A DNA stretch of 64,000 nt from Ignelater luminosus. Taxonomy: Eukaryota; Arthropoda; Insecta; Coleoptera; Elateridae. This document shows, piece by piece, positions 41,776-56,700 of the stretch. The notes below the pieces were generated by a model, which worked only from the letters and a program-made list of their open reading frames with translations, did no database searches and had not been told where the DNA came from. The stretch is taken from positions 43,612 to 107,611 of the forward strand of contig VTPC01000674.1 in NCBI GenBank assembly GCA_011009095.1, read 5' to 3'. A program made the position numbers and the translations under genes. How positions within the stretch are numbered: the first letter of the stretch is position 1; every line of letters starts with the position of its first letter.

Positions 41776-44700
41776 TCATACATTCTGCATGTTAGGATAA
41801 AATGTGAAATTTACTGCAGGTTTTTCTTCCCATAGAAATTTCCTAAATATTATTTCTAAAAACATCTTCAATCTTATTAACTCAGACATGTCCAAAAATT
41901 GAACTAATTCATCTTTTAATAACCCATCACAAGTAGCTTTAAATTGTCTCTTGAAGTGTGGTTGTTGTGTAACAGGGTGTTCTTGAAAGTAAGTAAAAAG
42001 CCTTTCAAGAAGAAATATTACTGCATGTAACATCTTTTTTGATATAAGTGGGACTTCATATTCGTTAAATTTGGAACATAAGTTTGCAACAACTAGAACT
42101 GTATGCTCTTGCATTGTAATTGATGTATCTTCTTGGATATCCCACAAGATCTCATTTAATTTTATACCTATTTCCATTGCGAAAGGGTAGGTTTCAGCAT
42201 ATGTATTTGAGTCTCCCTCATCAAATATCTTAAACAAATAAAACTGTTAAAATCCACTTCATATTTCAAAATATTATTGTTCTTACCCAAGAATGATTTG
42301 TATCTGCTATAATTTGTCCTCGAAGCATCCAAGAAAGTAATATATTTATACAATCCTGCGCTTCCAAATTTTCAACCAAAGCATCTAAGCATTTTTTCCT
42401 TGAATATTGGGGAATATCTAATCTTATTTGGGGTCTAAAACAATAAACTAATTCAATAATTAATTTTTAATAATGCTGATTTGCTTCAGGATCAAATAAT
42501 TAAATAAATAAACCCTTTATATTCATGACCTGCAAGCTGCAGAGGATAATGTCATAATCAAAGAGAGAACATAAGCAAGCAGTAACTTAATCTTATATAA
42601 GTACAATATCATGTGTAGCAGTAGCAGAAGCGTTCACATCACTGCCATGTCATGTGCTGATATATTCACTGGCAATGTAGTATAAATGTGTATATGCCAT
42701 ATTAGCAGAAATGCTAAATATACTTAATATGATTTCATCATCAAATGAGAGCTATTTAATTGCATTTTTTTAAAAATATAGACTATACTCAAGCAGGGAC
42801 TAGAACCGGAATCGGTACCGGAACTGGTTGAATTTAACGGAACCAAAACCGGAATCGGAACCTTTATTGTGGTCACTGTCAAATTTAGAACCGGAACCGG
42901 AACCCTTTCAATTTGCAGTAGGAACCGATTCTTTTCGGTTCCAACTTTCGGTTCCATGACTCTCATTGTTTCATTCCTTTATAAAATTTGCTATTTGGTG
43001 TTTGTGGTGTGGTAGTCACTACTTAGTGATGTACGATTTTACCTACATTGGCTCCGAATACACTGATTCATCTTGTGTTACACCGTTACACCTTACACTA
43101 GACCAACTTAATTGACCAGCACAGCAGAATAAACAAAGCTAACAAGATAACAACTGCTTCATGTTCATTGGAACTTGGAAGTTACTGCAAGTTATTTCAT
43201 TTAGAGGCTATACATTACTAGTTATTCGCTAAAAACGCACTGATAAATTGTATATGTTCCAGATTGATTACTTTTCTTAAATATTGTTGAGGTTTCTAAA
43301 TTTTAGCTTTTTTTTTGCAAATCTGAGGATTCAGTTAAATTTATTGCATTAATTGTCACATGTTCTCAGTGATATCCGACATCATGCACAAGTTTTGAAT
43401 TTGAACAATCTTATTTGATAATTATTGAAAGTCCAATTTTCCCCCTTTGTAGCATTTTGCTTGCTTGGTATCAATTTTGCATTACTGTCTTCAAGTTTAG
43501 AAGTAACTATAAAACAAAACGGAAAACACCAAAATTTTGAACATAATAAGTGAGACAATGATTATCCTATTTAAAGATTGCATCTAACGTTGAAATTGGT
43601 GACTGTTGCAGCAAACATTTGAATTATGTATGTAATCTTGGTACTCCAATGTATAATAATCTGTTTTAATATATGCTAAAAGAGTCGCAAAATTTTATTT
43701 TAGCAATTAAACATGTTTTTTTATTTGAACTCTTATGGAACCCAAAAAAATTCTGGAACCAGAACCGGAACCTTTACTTTTAAACCACATAAAACCGGAA
43801 CCGGAACCTAAACCTATATTTCTAAAATAAGTAGAATCGAAACCGGAACCGGAACCCTTATTTCAAAAGGGTTCTAGTCCCTGTACTCAAGTCATGTATG
43901 AATACATTATTTCAATTAGTATCAAATTTGGTATCAAGGTATTATTAAATATAAGAAACCTAATTTTAGTATTGATGACATTGCCAAGTCTACAGTCTTT
44001 TTCTTTTGATAACTAAGATGATTTTCTTAAAAGGGACATCCTATATTGTGCTACATTTTTAGAAACTGCTCTTCTAGATGATTTCGAAAATTTTGGTGAG
44101 TGTATTACATCCAATGCCAGTTACTACACTTTGGGCAAAGCCGCTAATAAAAATTCTTTTCTAATGTTGGTAAATTTTGGCAAAATTATGCTGCATTTCC
44201 TTTTACATTGTATGGCTAACGTAGTGATAGTTTACAGACTATGGGTACAAAAAATTCTTTGAAGTTACAAATTTGTGGAAGGTGCAGGTTTTAGGTAGTT
44301 TGTAATGTTTACAATAGGTTCTTAGAAATAAGTCATAAAGTCTAAGGATGATTTATTGACTTCAAAGTCGGTTTATTTCAATTTCAAGTTTTTCTTCTTG
44401 TATACAAGGTTGCTTCAAAATACTTGTAGAAATTTTAATTACACATTTTTTACACACTAAGCAATAAAAAGAAAAAATTCGCTGAGGAAAAATAGAATTT
44501 TACAAAATCTGCGATTAATTGTTTGAGAACTTCTGGAACATGTTTGTTCATTTGTTGCATTAGTTCAGCACTTTTTATAATTTTTACACTAAATTTGTTC
44601 GTTTGTGAAATTAGTGCTGTACTAACTTGAACTTATTTCTGTTCGTTTCTTAGAATGCAGCTGCACTAATCTGAACTATTTGCATTGGGTTTAAAGCAGG

Positions 44701-47700
44701 TGCAGCAAAGTTCAAGGTAGTGGAGAAAGAAATTCTAACCTTTTTGTTGTGCCGGAACAGCGTGTTAACCTAAAAAATTATTAAAGAAGCAAGTTTTCTA
44801 ACTGAAGAAAATGAGCGAAGCAATATAATATCAATGTGAAATGTGCAATTACAGTAATACAAATGAAGATTTAGTTGCCAGGTCATTATTTCTCTATTAT
44901 GTTGCACCAAGTTGCACTCAAAACGTTCATTTGAAATGCCATAATTTAGTGTAAATATAGCTGCCTCTTTCTTTGAACTTGTTGCACTCGTGACGTATAA
45001 AAAGTGTGCAAAGTGCAATCAAACAAACAAACCTTATGTCTCATGTATGATTACCATCTGTGGATAGAGTAGAAATCTGTAAGCTGGTGGTGTAAGATGT
45101 TGTTTTTCTACTTTAAACACATAGGTTACTTACTTTAAGTTACATTACAACCAAGTCCTTCTTTGAACTTAACAATTAAATCATGATAACTAATTTAGTA
45201 AAATAATAATTTTCTGTATTAATCTCTAATTTTTATTTAACGTTCGGCTTGGAATTTACAAAATTCATAAATAACCCACAGAATGTGTATGTTACATTAA
45301 TTTGCAGTTATGATCAGCACCAACAATTACAGATTTCAACAATCTTTTCGATTTTGCGGTTTGTTCTTAAGATTGAACTATCATGTTCTTTTGCAATGCG
45401 TTTTATTATTTATTATGGCGAAACTGCATTATAGGACCATTAAGAAATCACAGCAAATCAACATCACTGACATCAACCTGTGTTTCCATATCAAATAGCT
45501 ACCTTATATCTCATATGTACAAGCGTGAGCTGGAAATTGACTGAGTTTTGCATTATTTTAAACTTTGATTGTTTCAAACTCCTGTAAAAATTATTTCAAG
45601 AATTTTCATGTAAATAATTTGCATGACTGTAATAAAATAAAATTAGGTCATCATTACCTATAATCATTAGGATAAGTCATAACGAAAGCTGTTTGTGAAA
45701 TTTAATATGATAGTAATAAAGTTCAAAATGTTAAATTTATTATAGTACGTTTTTATACTATATAATGCAGAGTAGGCATTAACTTGATATTTTTGTAATA
45801 GTGTACTTTGAAGTTTCACTAAAAGTTACTAAAGAAATATTTATAGATTAAAGATCTGTCATTTGTGTCATTGTTTTAAATAAACATGAATTATCAATAT
45901 AAACCCTATTTGTTCAGTTTGCAAGCACAAAGGATTAGTTTCTTAACAATATAAACAAGTTAAGACGTTCCTTTTGTCAGCAATGCGTCAACATTCAAAA
46001 CTAGCCACTGGTTAATTCCACCAATCTGTTAAATAGAAATATCCGAGTAAATAGTTGTATATTTATAGTTTTAATAAAAACGCCCTTATTTATCTGCATT
46101 ATCTTAATTTAAAACGTTTTCATTCATTTGCAGAGAATATGGGTTATGAATTATAGTTATAATAATCAATGCAGAAGTAGAACTGTGGGGTGATTTATGC
46201 AGAACCATCCTCAAATGTATTAAAATCCAAACTACTTCTTGTGGTTTTTCTTTCCAGCCACATGTATTAAACAATGACAGCAGATGTACACAACTCAATT
46301 CTGTAAGTTCAATACAGTATCTATTTAAAAACGTTAGAATAACAAGAACAGAAGTTGTTAAACTTTTCATGTATAGAATATCTCTGCTAATCCTATGTGC
46401 TTGAAAACTGAACAAATAGGGTATTGATTTTTGGGTTTTAGGTTGTAAACCTAAATTTGCTGTTTGTCGTACACAAAAATGTGATAAAATCAAAGCCTAC
46501 TCTGAATTCTATAATAAAAAGCACAGGCTACAGTTATTATTATTGTTATTTTGGCTCTGGATTTTGAATATCAAGTCAGCAGTCTATTCTTTAGAAACAA
46601 ACAGTATGACAGCAGTTCTCAAAATGTATGCGTGCACTCTTGTTTAAAAAAAAAACTCTGTTTGATTAAAAATGTTGTCAATGAACCTCTTTTGGTAGTT
46701 ACATTTATTTTTCAACAACTATTTCAAAGCAACCCTGTATTTAAACTTGCTGAAACAAATTCATGCTAGAAAAGATATACGTATTAATTTTAATATTAAG
46801 TACTACAACCAATTAAGATCAAATTAAAACAATTATTTTATTGATAATAAGCCAGCAATTGGTTTTGATTGGCAATTAAAAATTACAAGTGGAAGTACTG
46901 CATTACATCCTAATCCTTTAACGGATTATTTCCAATTTTAGGCAATTTTATTAGTTAATATTAATATGTAAGGATTGTGAGGTAGGTATTACCAAAATAA
47001 TGCAGTTTTTAGTAGCAGTAGTTGTCGGGAAAGAAACATTGTTAAATTTATACTTTTCTGTGCAAGAGTTAATATATATGGTGTGTGTATGCTTGTAAGT
47101 ACCGTACAATCAAATAAGAAAAGTCTAGTAGGTCAACTTAGGTTTGCATAAAATTATAAATCATATTGTCGGTACAATAAAACTTTTTATTTTACGTAAA
47201 ATTCACTTTGAGGTTAGATTTCTTCATGTAAAATTGACAGAACAAAAGTAGCCTACTAAATTATTTGAATAGTACATGGTACTTATGTAATTTTATTTTT
47301 CTGCTGTGTACTTTAAGATTTAACTTATAAGTTGACCTAATTAAGAAAATGTTTATGTCGGGTTGGTTATGAATATAAAAACGTCTTTTTTTGCTTACAT
47401 GATACATAGGTAGATTATAACATTGACAATATAGTATATTCAGAAAAAAAACATCTGGGAATGCAAAGCATAACCACAACGAACTCCGTTGTGTTACTTT
47501 TTTCAGATTTTGGAGGCCATTTTGACCATGTTCCCGAGGTGATATCAAAAAACTAAAAATATACATTTCTCTAATTTCTTAATGTAGAATACGATTCTAA
47601 AGTAAAAAAAATTTTTTGAAAATTTTCCAATTTTCGGCGGCCATTTTGACATTGTTCCCGAAGAGTTATAAAAAAACGAAGATACCACGTGACCTTTAGT

Positions 47701-50700
47701 TTTTGATGTAGAATCCAAATCTGAAGTCAAAATTTGACAAAAAATGCGGACAGACAGACAAACAGACAGACTTTGCAAATTCAGTAACGACTCCTTCAGA
47801 GTTTGTTGAAAATACTTTAAGCAGGACATGATATTTTTAAAAGCATTAGCCTCAGGGCATATACTTGCATTTAAATATAATATTATATAACTTTAATTCT
47901 AACTGCTTTGACAAGGTTGTCATTATAAAAAAGTTGGAACTTTTTTATTTTTTGAAATGAAAATTTTTGAAACTCCATGTAAAATAATATTATATCTTAT
48001 AGGCCCAGTTTCTACCCTCCCTTCACTAACTAATGAAACTTCTTTAAAAATTTAAACAAGTATAGCTTTATCTGATTTTAATAAGAAAAAAGACAAAATT
48101 AGTTGCCATGGTAATTAAAGAATATTTAAATTTAATAAATGAAGTAGAAACTGATCCATTATGTTTTATCATAAACCATAATCATAAAAGAATTGATTAG
48201 TTGGATTTATTGACAATTTATATGTTATCCGAGAACCAAATGACATTAACACTGACGATTAAAGTTAAAAACCTTTGATGGTTTAAAAATTACGTATGAC
48301 TTAGCGCTTCAAAAATAAATTATGGGCCACTTGAGATTTTTCCTGAACATATTATACAAGGGGTTAACACTTTGATTATCTATGTATATACAGAGTAAGT
48401 CATAATTAGGTGTAAAAATTGAAGTGAAGCTTTCAAACAACCCCATAGATACAAGTCTGTATGCAGATTATGGTAGTTGTTCACTCCATTTCTAGTGAAT
48501 TGGGTTTCGTCACCCCACAAGATGTGCTATAAGAAATCTGGAGTGTAGCCAATGGCATTTAGCAACCCAGCAAAGATTTTGTCAAGCGATATTGTTTCCT
48601 TTGCATAGATTTTCCACACTTTGTAAATAGTAAGGATAATACCCTTCATCATGAATTTTATGCCACAATGAACTTTAAGACAAACCTAGATGGTTAGCAA
48701 TTTTACAGATAATAGTAGTAGAGTCAGCAGTTATTGCATTTATGGTATCATCTTCAAGATCAACATTTCTGTTTTGACCAATATGATGAGGATCAGTGAA
48801 TCTTCTGAATTCACATAGGCTATTGTGAATTCTTATAAAAACTCGATGATCCAGATGTCTACAATTCGGATATTGTTGATGGTATTCTTCGGCTGCATTT
48901 CCATGGCACATTCCATAAATAAAATGCATATCAGCATATTTGCCACTAGTATACTCCATTATTATTAACTACTATCAATAATAATAATAATTAATAACAA
49001 CAACACTATCTGACACAAATCGTAAAGATAACTAAAGCAACTTACTACTCAGGGATTGTTTGACAGAATCTGTTCGTTGTTATTTTGCATGGCAGCTAGA
49101 TGTAATCTGTAGTCAGTTTTTCCTCATTAACTCAGCAACCCTTGAGAACTGGATATGGGTGTGTTATAGTCTTTTACTCAAAATCACCTGTCTAATGAGC
49201 CCCTAGAGTTGTGTCCACACCTTTTGAATCACCCTGTATATTATTCTTTCATTTATGTACTTCACAAAATGATTACAAAAAATATATTTAGATATTTGAC
49301 ATATTTTTGTAATAGTCAACCATGACATTCTAACAATGGTTAACTGTCATTGAATCTGGTAATCATAGTTACAACAATAATCAAATATAATGTTGACATG
49401 GTAATACAGAATGACAGAAGCATGAGTCACTAGCGTGAGTAGAAATGACAGAAGCGTTAGTAAAATGTTTTACCATCACAAAAACAGAGGGTAAAATATG
49501 AAAATAACTGTAGGTATAATTAATAAACTTTACATTACCTAACTTGGACAAATACCAAAATGCATACTTTTGATACTTACACAAAAAGATAATTATAATT
49601 TTCCTTTTCTTTTGTTAAATCATTCTGGCATAACTGACTTATTATATTACGAACATCTTCATCATCATCTTCAAGTAATATAAAAACAACGTGCCATAAA
49701 AGACATAGGTTACTCTCTGTAACAGAATATACATTTTGTCGCAATTAGAAATTCCTTTTATTTTTTGTATAAGCAAAACAATATATCTACTCACCAGAAA
49801 TAACTGGATTTCCCATAGCAGATGGCTGACTTTTAGTTTTCCAAAATATTTGCTTATTATTTACTAATAATTTACATATTCCAAGACGATATACAGGATC
49901 AAGTAAAGGAGAACAGCATTTAAGAATTGCATTAACTACAGTATCAAACTTAATTAATTTCATTTCTTCATTTGTTAAGTTCTTTATGAATACATCTGTG
50001 GCTGCTACAGCTAAAGTAGAAGTCTGTTCGTGGTATGAAGGACACAATTTTGTTACAGTAAGTGCTTGATCTATCTTGCTGCCAGTGAAAAAATATTGTA
50101 ATGAATATAAATCTGCATGCATTTGTAATGCATGCTTGTTTGGTACAGATAAGACCTTTTCGAGAGATTTACCCAAGAAATGTTGTAAGAAGATTTTGTA
50201 TCGATGCTTTAATGGTTTCAAGAATTTATTTATTAATCCAATATGTTCCCAATCATCATTATCTTTATATAAATCATGATGTGCATAAGCAGTAGTGGTA
50301 GTAAAACATAAATAAGTAAGGTAACTTACGCACATACCTTGTAATTCAGAATGTGTCGACAAACCTTTTAAAACAGAGACACTAGAAAGCTGAGATTCTC
50401 TGCAATAAATGCAGTTTATGTTATGTAAAATCAAATATAATTTTAAATTAAATATTGTCATCTTATATACTTCTGCACCAGGTGATACACATAGCATCGC
50501 ATATGATGGTATTCCATCATACCATTGCAAGATCGCTAGTACCTTTGTGAAAGTTCGGCAGTCTTTAAAATCTGAATCAAACCTGCAAAAGAAGGAAGTA
50601 TAGAGTTATTATGACTATTATTGTATGTTGATTAAGAGATTTGCATTGTATATATCGAGGTCTTGCTTCTGTTGTAAGTATGAATCAATAGCCAATAAAT

Positions 50701-53700
50701 GCAGTGACCAAACATTATTTTTAAAATACCCCTCATAAATCATAAATTCTATTTAAGTGTTTTATTAGTATAGTTCATTTTTAACCTTTTCATGGCCAAG
50801 CTATTTGTATGATGTTAGTGGTCAAAAGGGTATTTGAAATACCCCAGAATTTCTTGGTGTTTCTGTTAACAGCAATTCTTTAATTAATAGTGTGGTTCAC
50901 AAGTTCCATTTTGGCTATTTTTTGCCTGACCACCAAAAATTATGATCGAGGTGTCATTCGATTCGAAATGGCATTTAGAAACTTTTCGAAGTCCCGCGCA
51001 AAAAAAAAATGGTAAAATTTCTTTAGTTAACAAAAGCATAACTAATAAACAAATTGTGGGAAAGATTTTTTTCTGATGGATTATTGTTCATTCATGTATC
51101 CCAATGATACCTGAATTTTTTTATTCCTTAATATTTATATTTAATAGGTAAAAAAAATTTTTTTTGTTAAAGAGAGCAAACTAAGCGGCGCACGCGGCGG
51201 CCAGATCACGCGTTTTTAGCCCTATTTTCACCTCTAAATTAAAATTATAAATATTGGTGGTACAATTCCGGGAGTTAGGACTTTTTTGTAGGAAATTTCC
51301 TACTCTTTAAGGATCTTTTTTTTGATTTCGGATATTTGCAATATTCTCCGAGATATTTGCAAAAAACGAAACCCCTTTTTTTTACGAATTTGTTTATAAC
51401 TTTTGCAATTTTTTTGCGCGGGACTTCGAAATGTTCAAAAAGTTTCTAAATGCCATTCCGAATCGAATGACACCTCGATCATAATTTTTGGTAGTCAGGC
51501 AAAAAATAGCCAACATGGAACTTGTGAACCACACTATAAGGCTAGATTAATTCTATAAACTTAAAATGAGTCCTAGTAGTTATTTTGTTTATGAAATAAA
51601 AAACAGAATGTACAAAGACTTAATATACTATATGAACAGCTTGAAGTCACATCATAAGGATGATTTCCCATGTAAAATCTTTAATCTTGAATTCTATGTC
51701 TGTTATGCATTTTATAAAAATACGCTTGGAATAAAAGTTGTTCAGAATTTAATTCTACATATAATCTATTTATAATTAACAAGCTGAAACCTGTTTAAAT
51801 CAAATAAAATTTTGGAGGTGAAACTGAGTATATATCACCTACTAAAATTAATTTTTTTGTACAAAGAAAAGGTCTAAGAGCTGTTTGACGCTATGCTAAA
51901 TTTTCTAAAAAATTTTCGGTCACTGCAAACCAAGTTTACATAGAAATTTTTGTAAACAAAATTTTTATAGAGCAGGTTCTAGAAATTGGTAAATCTCTTG
52001 TAGAAAATGCGCAGTAAACGTGAGCGCATCCATGAGCAAACCGACATCAGCTGATCGTCTGCATGTTTGCTTGCTTTCCTATTATTTGAGGTTATGTTTA
52101 CGAGTTGCAATAAAAGTTGTTTGAAGGTTACTGCAAACAACTGTAAATAGATTGATACTGCGCACGCCCACATCCAGAATTTTGTAAAATATTATGCATA
52201 GTTGCATAGAACTCGCTACAACAATGTTCCAAAAATTTTCAAAGAAATTTTTGTAAAAATTCTTTTATAAGATTCCCACAAAATTTAGCATAGTGTGAAA
52301 CAGCTCTAACAGAAGATGCTTCAAGAATAATACTTTATAGAGAGTAAAGTAGGATTACATAAAAGGAAAGATCATAATCTTCAAAATAAAAAAATTACAA
52401 ACAAAAAAGTGCATGTGGGGTATGTAAAATACAATAAAAATTTATATATATAATAATAGCCATTCAGATAATCTTATTTCCATATTGCTTGCTATGAAGT
52501 AATATTACCATATTTTGAGACTGTTGTGGTATGAAGTTCAGAAATGGCATATTTCTTAATATAATTTTGCAATTGTTAAACTGTGGTGAAAGTCTGACCT
52601 GTTTTTTTTAACATTATTATGATACCACATACAATCAAATCTCCAATAAGTGGACACTCAGTTCCACACTTATGTTCATTTATTGGGGGCATCTACTTAA
52701 GAAAAACAGCTGTCTGGTTGTAGAAAGTATCTTCTTAAAAGAGAACAAAGAATTTACATTAAGACATGTAAGAAAGCAAGAAGTTATTAATACCTGAGAT
52801 ACCCTATGAATACAACAAAAATGGAACACACCGTATATCACTTGTTTAAATTTTCATTCTTCTCATACTATTTTCCTCTAATTTTCACGAGTTATCTGAG
52901 CTTTCCAGTAAATTCTCATAGACAAATAAAAGTGCTCTTATTAAAAATCAGATATCTAGAAAGCCGTGTGTAAAACATGTTAAGAGAAAGTAAATGTATG
53001 CATTAATGAACTAACTTAAATTATAGAAAACTGCGACTTTATGATATTCTAATAACAATATTACTTAAAAATCAGCATAAGCATTTTTACATAAAAAAAG
53101 AGTAATAATCCAAAAATATGTCAAATAAGGGAAAATTCTGTGCATGACGTTATAAATTAAAAGACTAGAGGTGCAACAATGACTGATTGATTAATTAAAG
53201 TCTTTATTACTAGAGTTTATATTATCTATTTAAAACAAAGCGCTGAATGAAATATGAATCACATTTTATTTGAAGAAGGTAAATTTCTGTGTTATATAAA
53301 AACCCCATTAAAGATCAAAATTAAAATTCTATTTTACCTATCTGAAGGGACGTTGTAATTTTTCATCTTTTTCTATTCTAAGATAACTAAAACAAACGAT
53401 TTTCAAAAAAAAAAGGTAGCTTCCCATAAACAGGTTGGTTTCACAAAAAAAACAACCAAATAACTGATACAAGGATAGCTACAAAAATTTTTAGAATCAA
53501 GTAATTGTAGCATTGCTAGGGAGTTGTTGATATTGTTTTTGTAAAATGTTACATTTTTTATGCTTAGTAGCATTAACAGATCAAACGCAAGTTAAACAAC
53601 TCTGTTCACACAGTTATTTAATAGTCTGTGAGAAAAATGGAATTATCATGTGAACATTTTTGGGCCATGATTGTTTATGATTTTAATTGTGGTCTAACTC

Positions 53701-56700
53701 AGAAAGAATCCACTGAATGGCTTCAAAGAGCCTTTGAGAATGAAGCACCTAGACAGACAGACAGAAATCAACGATTGGTGCACATGGCACCGGCTTTAGA
53801 AGCTCTTTAGCTTCTCTTAAGCCCAATTTTGACGGCAGAACGCAACGTCCGTACACATCGGTGGAGGCATGGAATTTGAAGAGGGGGATGCGGCGAGGAG
53901 GCAAGGGCCCCGGAGAAGGGGGGGCAGCGCCGGCGCAAGGGTATGATGATGATCTTCTGGTTGAAGTGAATGATGCGGCATCTCTGGAGCGGTGATCTTC
54001 TTGGCTTTGAGAGACAGGGGAGAAGAAAAACGGCTCCCTCAGAACGGTGTTGGTGTTCGTGTAGTGTGTTGTATAACAGTGTGTATGTGTTTGTGTAGTG
54101 GTGTGTGTGTCTAGATGTGATTGGTGTGCCATGGACTGATGCTGTAGCTCTTCCGGCATTTGCCATGAAGCACCTTCCAATGCTACAGTTTATAACTGAT
54201 TTGCATAATTCAGTTGTGGCCATGCTACTCTAAGGGATGAATCTCAAGAAGGATGTCCATCAACATCCGTTGTTGCAAGAAACATCGATGCTGTACATGA
54301 GATGATAGAAGTGGATGATCATATGACATACCATGAGGTTAAGTCATCCCTTGGTATCAACATGAAACAAATACATACAATATTGCGTGAACATTTAAAT
54401 GTTAGGAAGATTTGCGCTCGATGGATTTCCCACAGCTTGAATACTTGCTCAAAAAATTGATAGTGAAGAAAATAACTATATACAGGGTGTCCCTAAATTG
54501 CATTAAAAGCTTCAGGTAGACACCTTCCTTTATGAGGCCTGAACTCAAATCTACAACCAGAATTTTCCCTAGTCGCTTCGTTTTCTTGTACGACGATGAA
54601 GAAGTTAACACATTTAACATTAAATTACAAGACATCGGGCAATTAAATCTAACGGAACATTTATCCATTCAATAGGTGAACTTATTAGAAGAAAAAATTA
54701 CCACTATGAATGCATTAACTATTAACGTTTTCTTTGTAGAGAGGGTGTTAAAAATAAGAGATTTAGTAAAAACAGATGTGGCAACCACGCAAACACTGTT
54801 TACTTGGATGAATCTAAACAATTGTTTACATCATAATTCATCTGTTACATTTTGACATTTGTGGTTAGCTGGCGTTAGACATACATTTTGTAATTTGAGT
54901 TATTCTTGCACATTTGCTGTTTGGTGTTGAGTTATTCCTTAAGTATTTATTTCCTATTCTGTTTCCGTTGTTTGTGTTATTGTTCTGTTTGTTGAGTTTT
55001 TGTTTTTGTTAAAATCTTTATTGCGTTCTGTTCCTGTTTACTGACTTGTAATTCCCGTTTTTGTTTGGTAAGTATTAATCCTAGTTTTTGTATTTCAGTT
55101 TTACAGTTTGGTTTTTCTTTAGTTTTGTCATGGAGTATGCAAGAAATGAGTGTACCGAAATGATTCTGGTTCTTGGGCAATGTAATGGAAATCTCAATGA
55201 AGCTGTCAGACTTTATGCAGGACGTTTTCTAAATAGACGCCATCTAAGTCATAATCTAACTCCTGTTGATAATGAAGAAAAATTAGTAAATCGCATACAG
55301 GAAGCAGCAACAACTGTTGATGAACAAATGCTTCAGCGTATTCAACAAGCTGTGATTACACACGCAATAAAATGTCGTGAAGCTGCTGGAAGACAGTTTG
55401 AACATTTAGTTTAAAGCACGTGCCACTATTTAAGTTAAAATACATTTTATTGTAACAAAACGTACAGGTACCACTGATATTCAGATTTCAACTACAAATT
55501 AATAATTAGTTTTTAAAAATGTAGTTTTTTTTCATAAATGTGATTTTTTACATGAGTTTACTTTAGATTGCTTTAGATTTAAATTATTTCAATAGCTAGC
55601 CTGATTTAATTTCTTTATTGCGATCAGATGTTTGATTCATCACTACCTTTGGCTGTAAAGGTTACGCTGCTTTCAGGGACTAAGCAGCGTTGCCAAGCTT
55701 ATGTTTCTTTTTTTGGCTGGTGTGAAGAAACTAACTGCGTTAGAGAGTTTGCGTTTGAAGTTTTCTTATCATAATTGATTAAGGAAGGCGGCTACCTGAA
55801 GCTTTTAATGCAATTTAGGGACACCCTGTATAATTATTTAACATTGAGTTTAATTAGTCACGATGGTGTTAAAAACTTGCATGAAATAGTTTACACATAA
55901 AGTAAATTGATTATCAGTATGTTGTTCAAATTCATTACGGTTACTTGCATGCAATTGCATATAGGTTTACACTGGCATCTATAAAGATAAGGTTATTGGT
56001 AAAAACACAAGATGGTTACTACAAACACATTAAGATAAACACATCAAGGTTAAATATTAACAATTAAATATAATACACAAAGTATTATAACACCATAATA
56101 AACATATTAATACATAACAAAAAAATAAAGGAAAGTGCTGTGGCACCAAAGCCTCTAATAGGTTAATTCCTCATTATTCCATACAATAAAAGTGACGGGT
56201 TGTTTCTTAATATCAGTTGAGCCCATCCTGGACGGAATTGCTTGCAAAAGATGAGAGCTTGTCTGAGGGAACGTATCCTCACACATAAGTAATGTAGACC
56301 AAAACAAAAAAAAAAAACCTAAGGATAATGAAAGTGTGTCAGAAAACATTTTGAGTCAAAGAATTCACATAGGTGATAAAACATCTCATAAATTTAATTA
56401 TTCATTTACCTTCAGAGTGGTAAAGGTTGTTCTGTAGACTTGAATCCAATAAATTGTACAATTGATTAAAAGTATTAGATCAAATTTTTCGACCGGAGGC
56501 TTTTATGCTAATCCCAGGAAATCTGGATGACCATCTTCTGTCATTATATAAAAGGATAATACATTTTTCCTTTTTCCAAAGTCTCCTCAACTACAGGAAG
56601 GATGCTCTCTTTACAAGCGTGACCAGAAGAGAGAGAATTAAAGCAACTTGTTAAAAGTTCAACACTTGAAGTGCCTTCTGTTGAGGTTTTGAAAATTCAG

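Noticed and set aside
42724-42966. Pro/Val-rich minus-strand frame
   Set aside because: Produced by the AACCGGAACC repeats of the hAT element end.
46104-46493. 129-codon minus-strand frame in a THADA intron
   Set aside because: Not THADA-like, and THADA exons on either side already join in phase; no family recognised.
50275-50350. Possible short intron (GTATGTGCG...ATAAAG) inside the large THADA exon
   Set aside because: The frame is open and THADA-like on both sides, the removed length would be a multiple of three, and the acceptor is weak.
54977-55180. 67-codon Lys/Gln-rich minus-strand frame
   Set aside because: Lies across the transposon leader; low complexity, no family.
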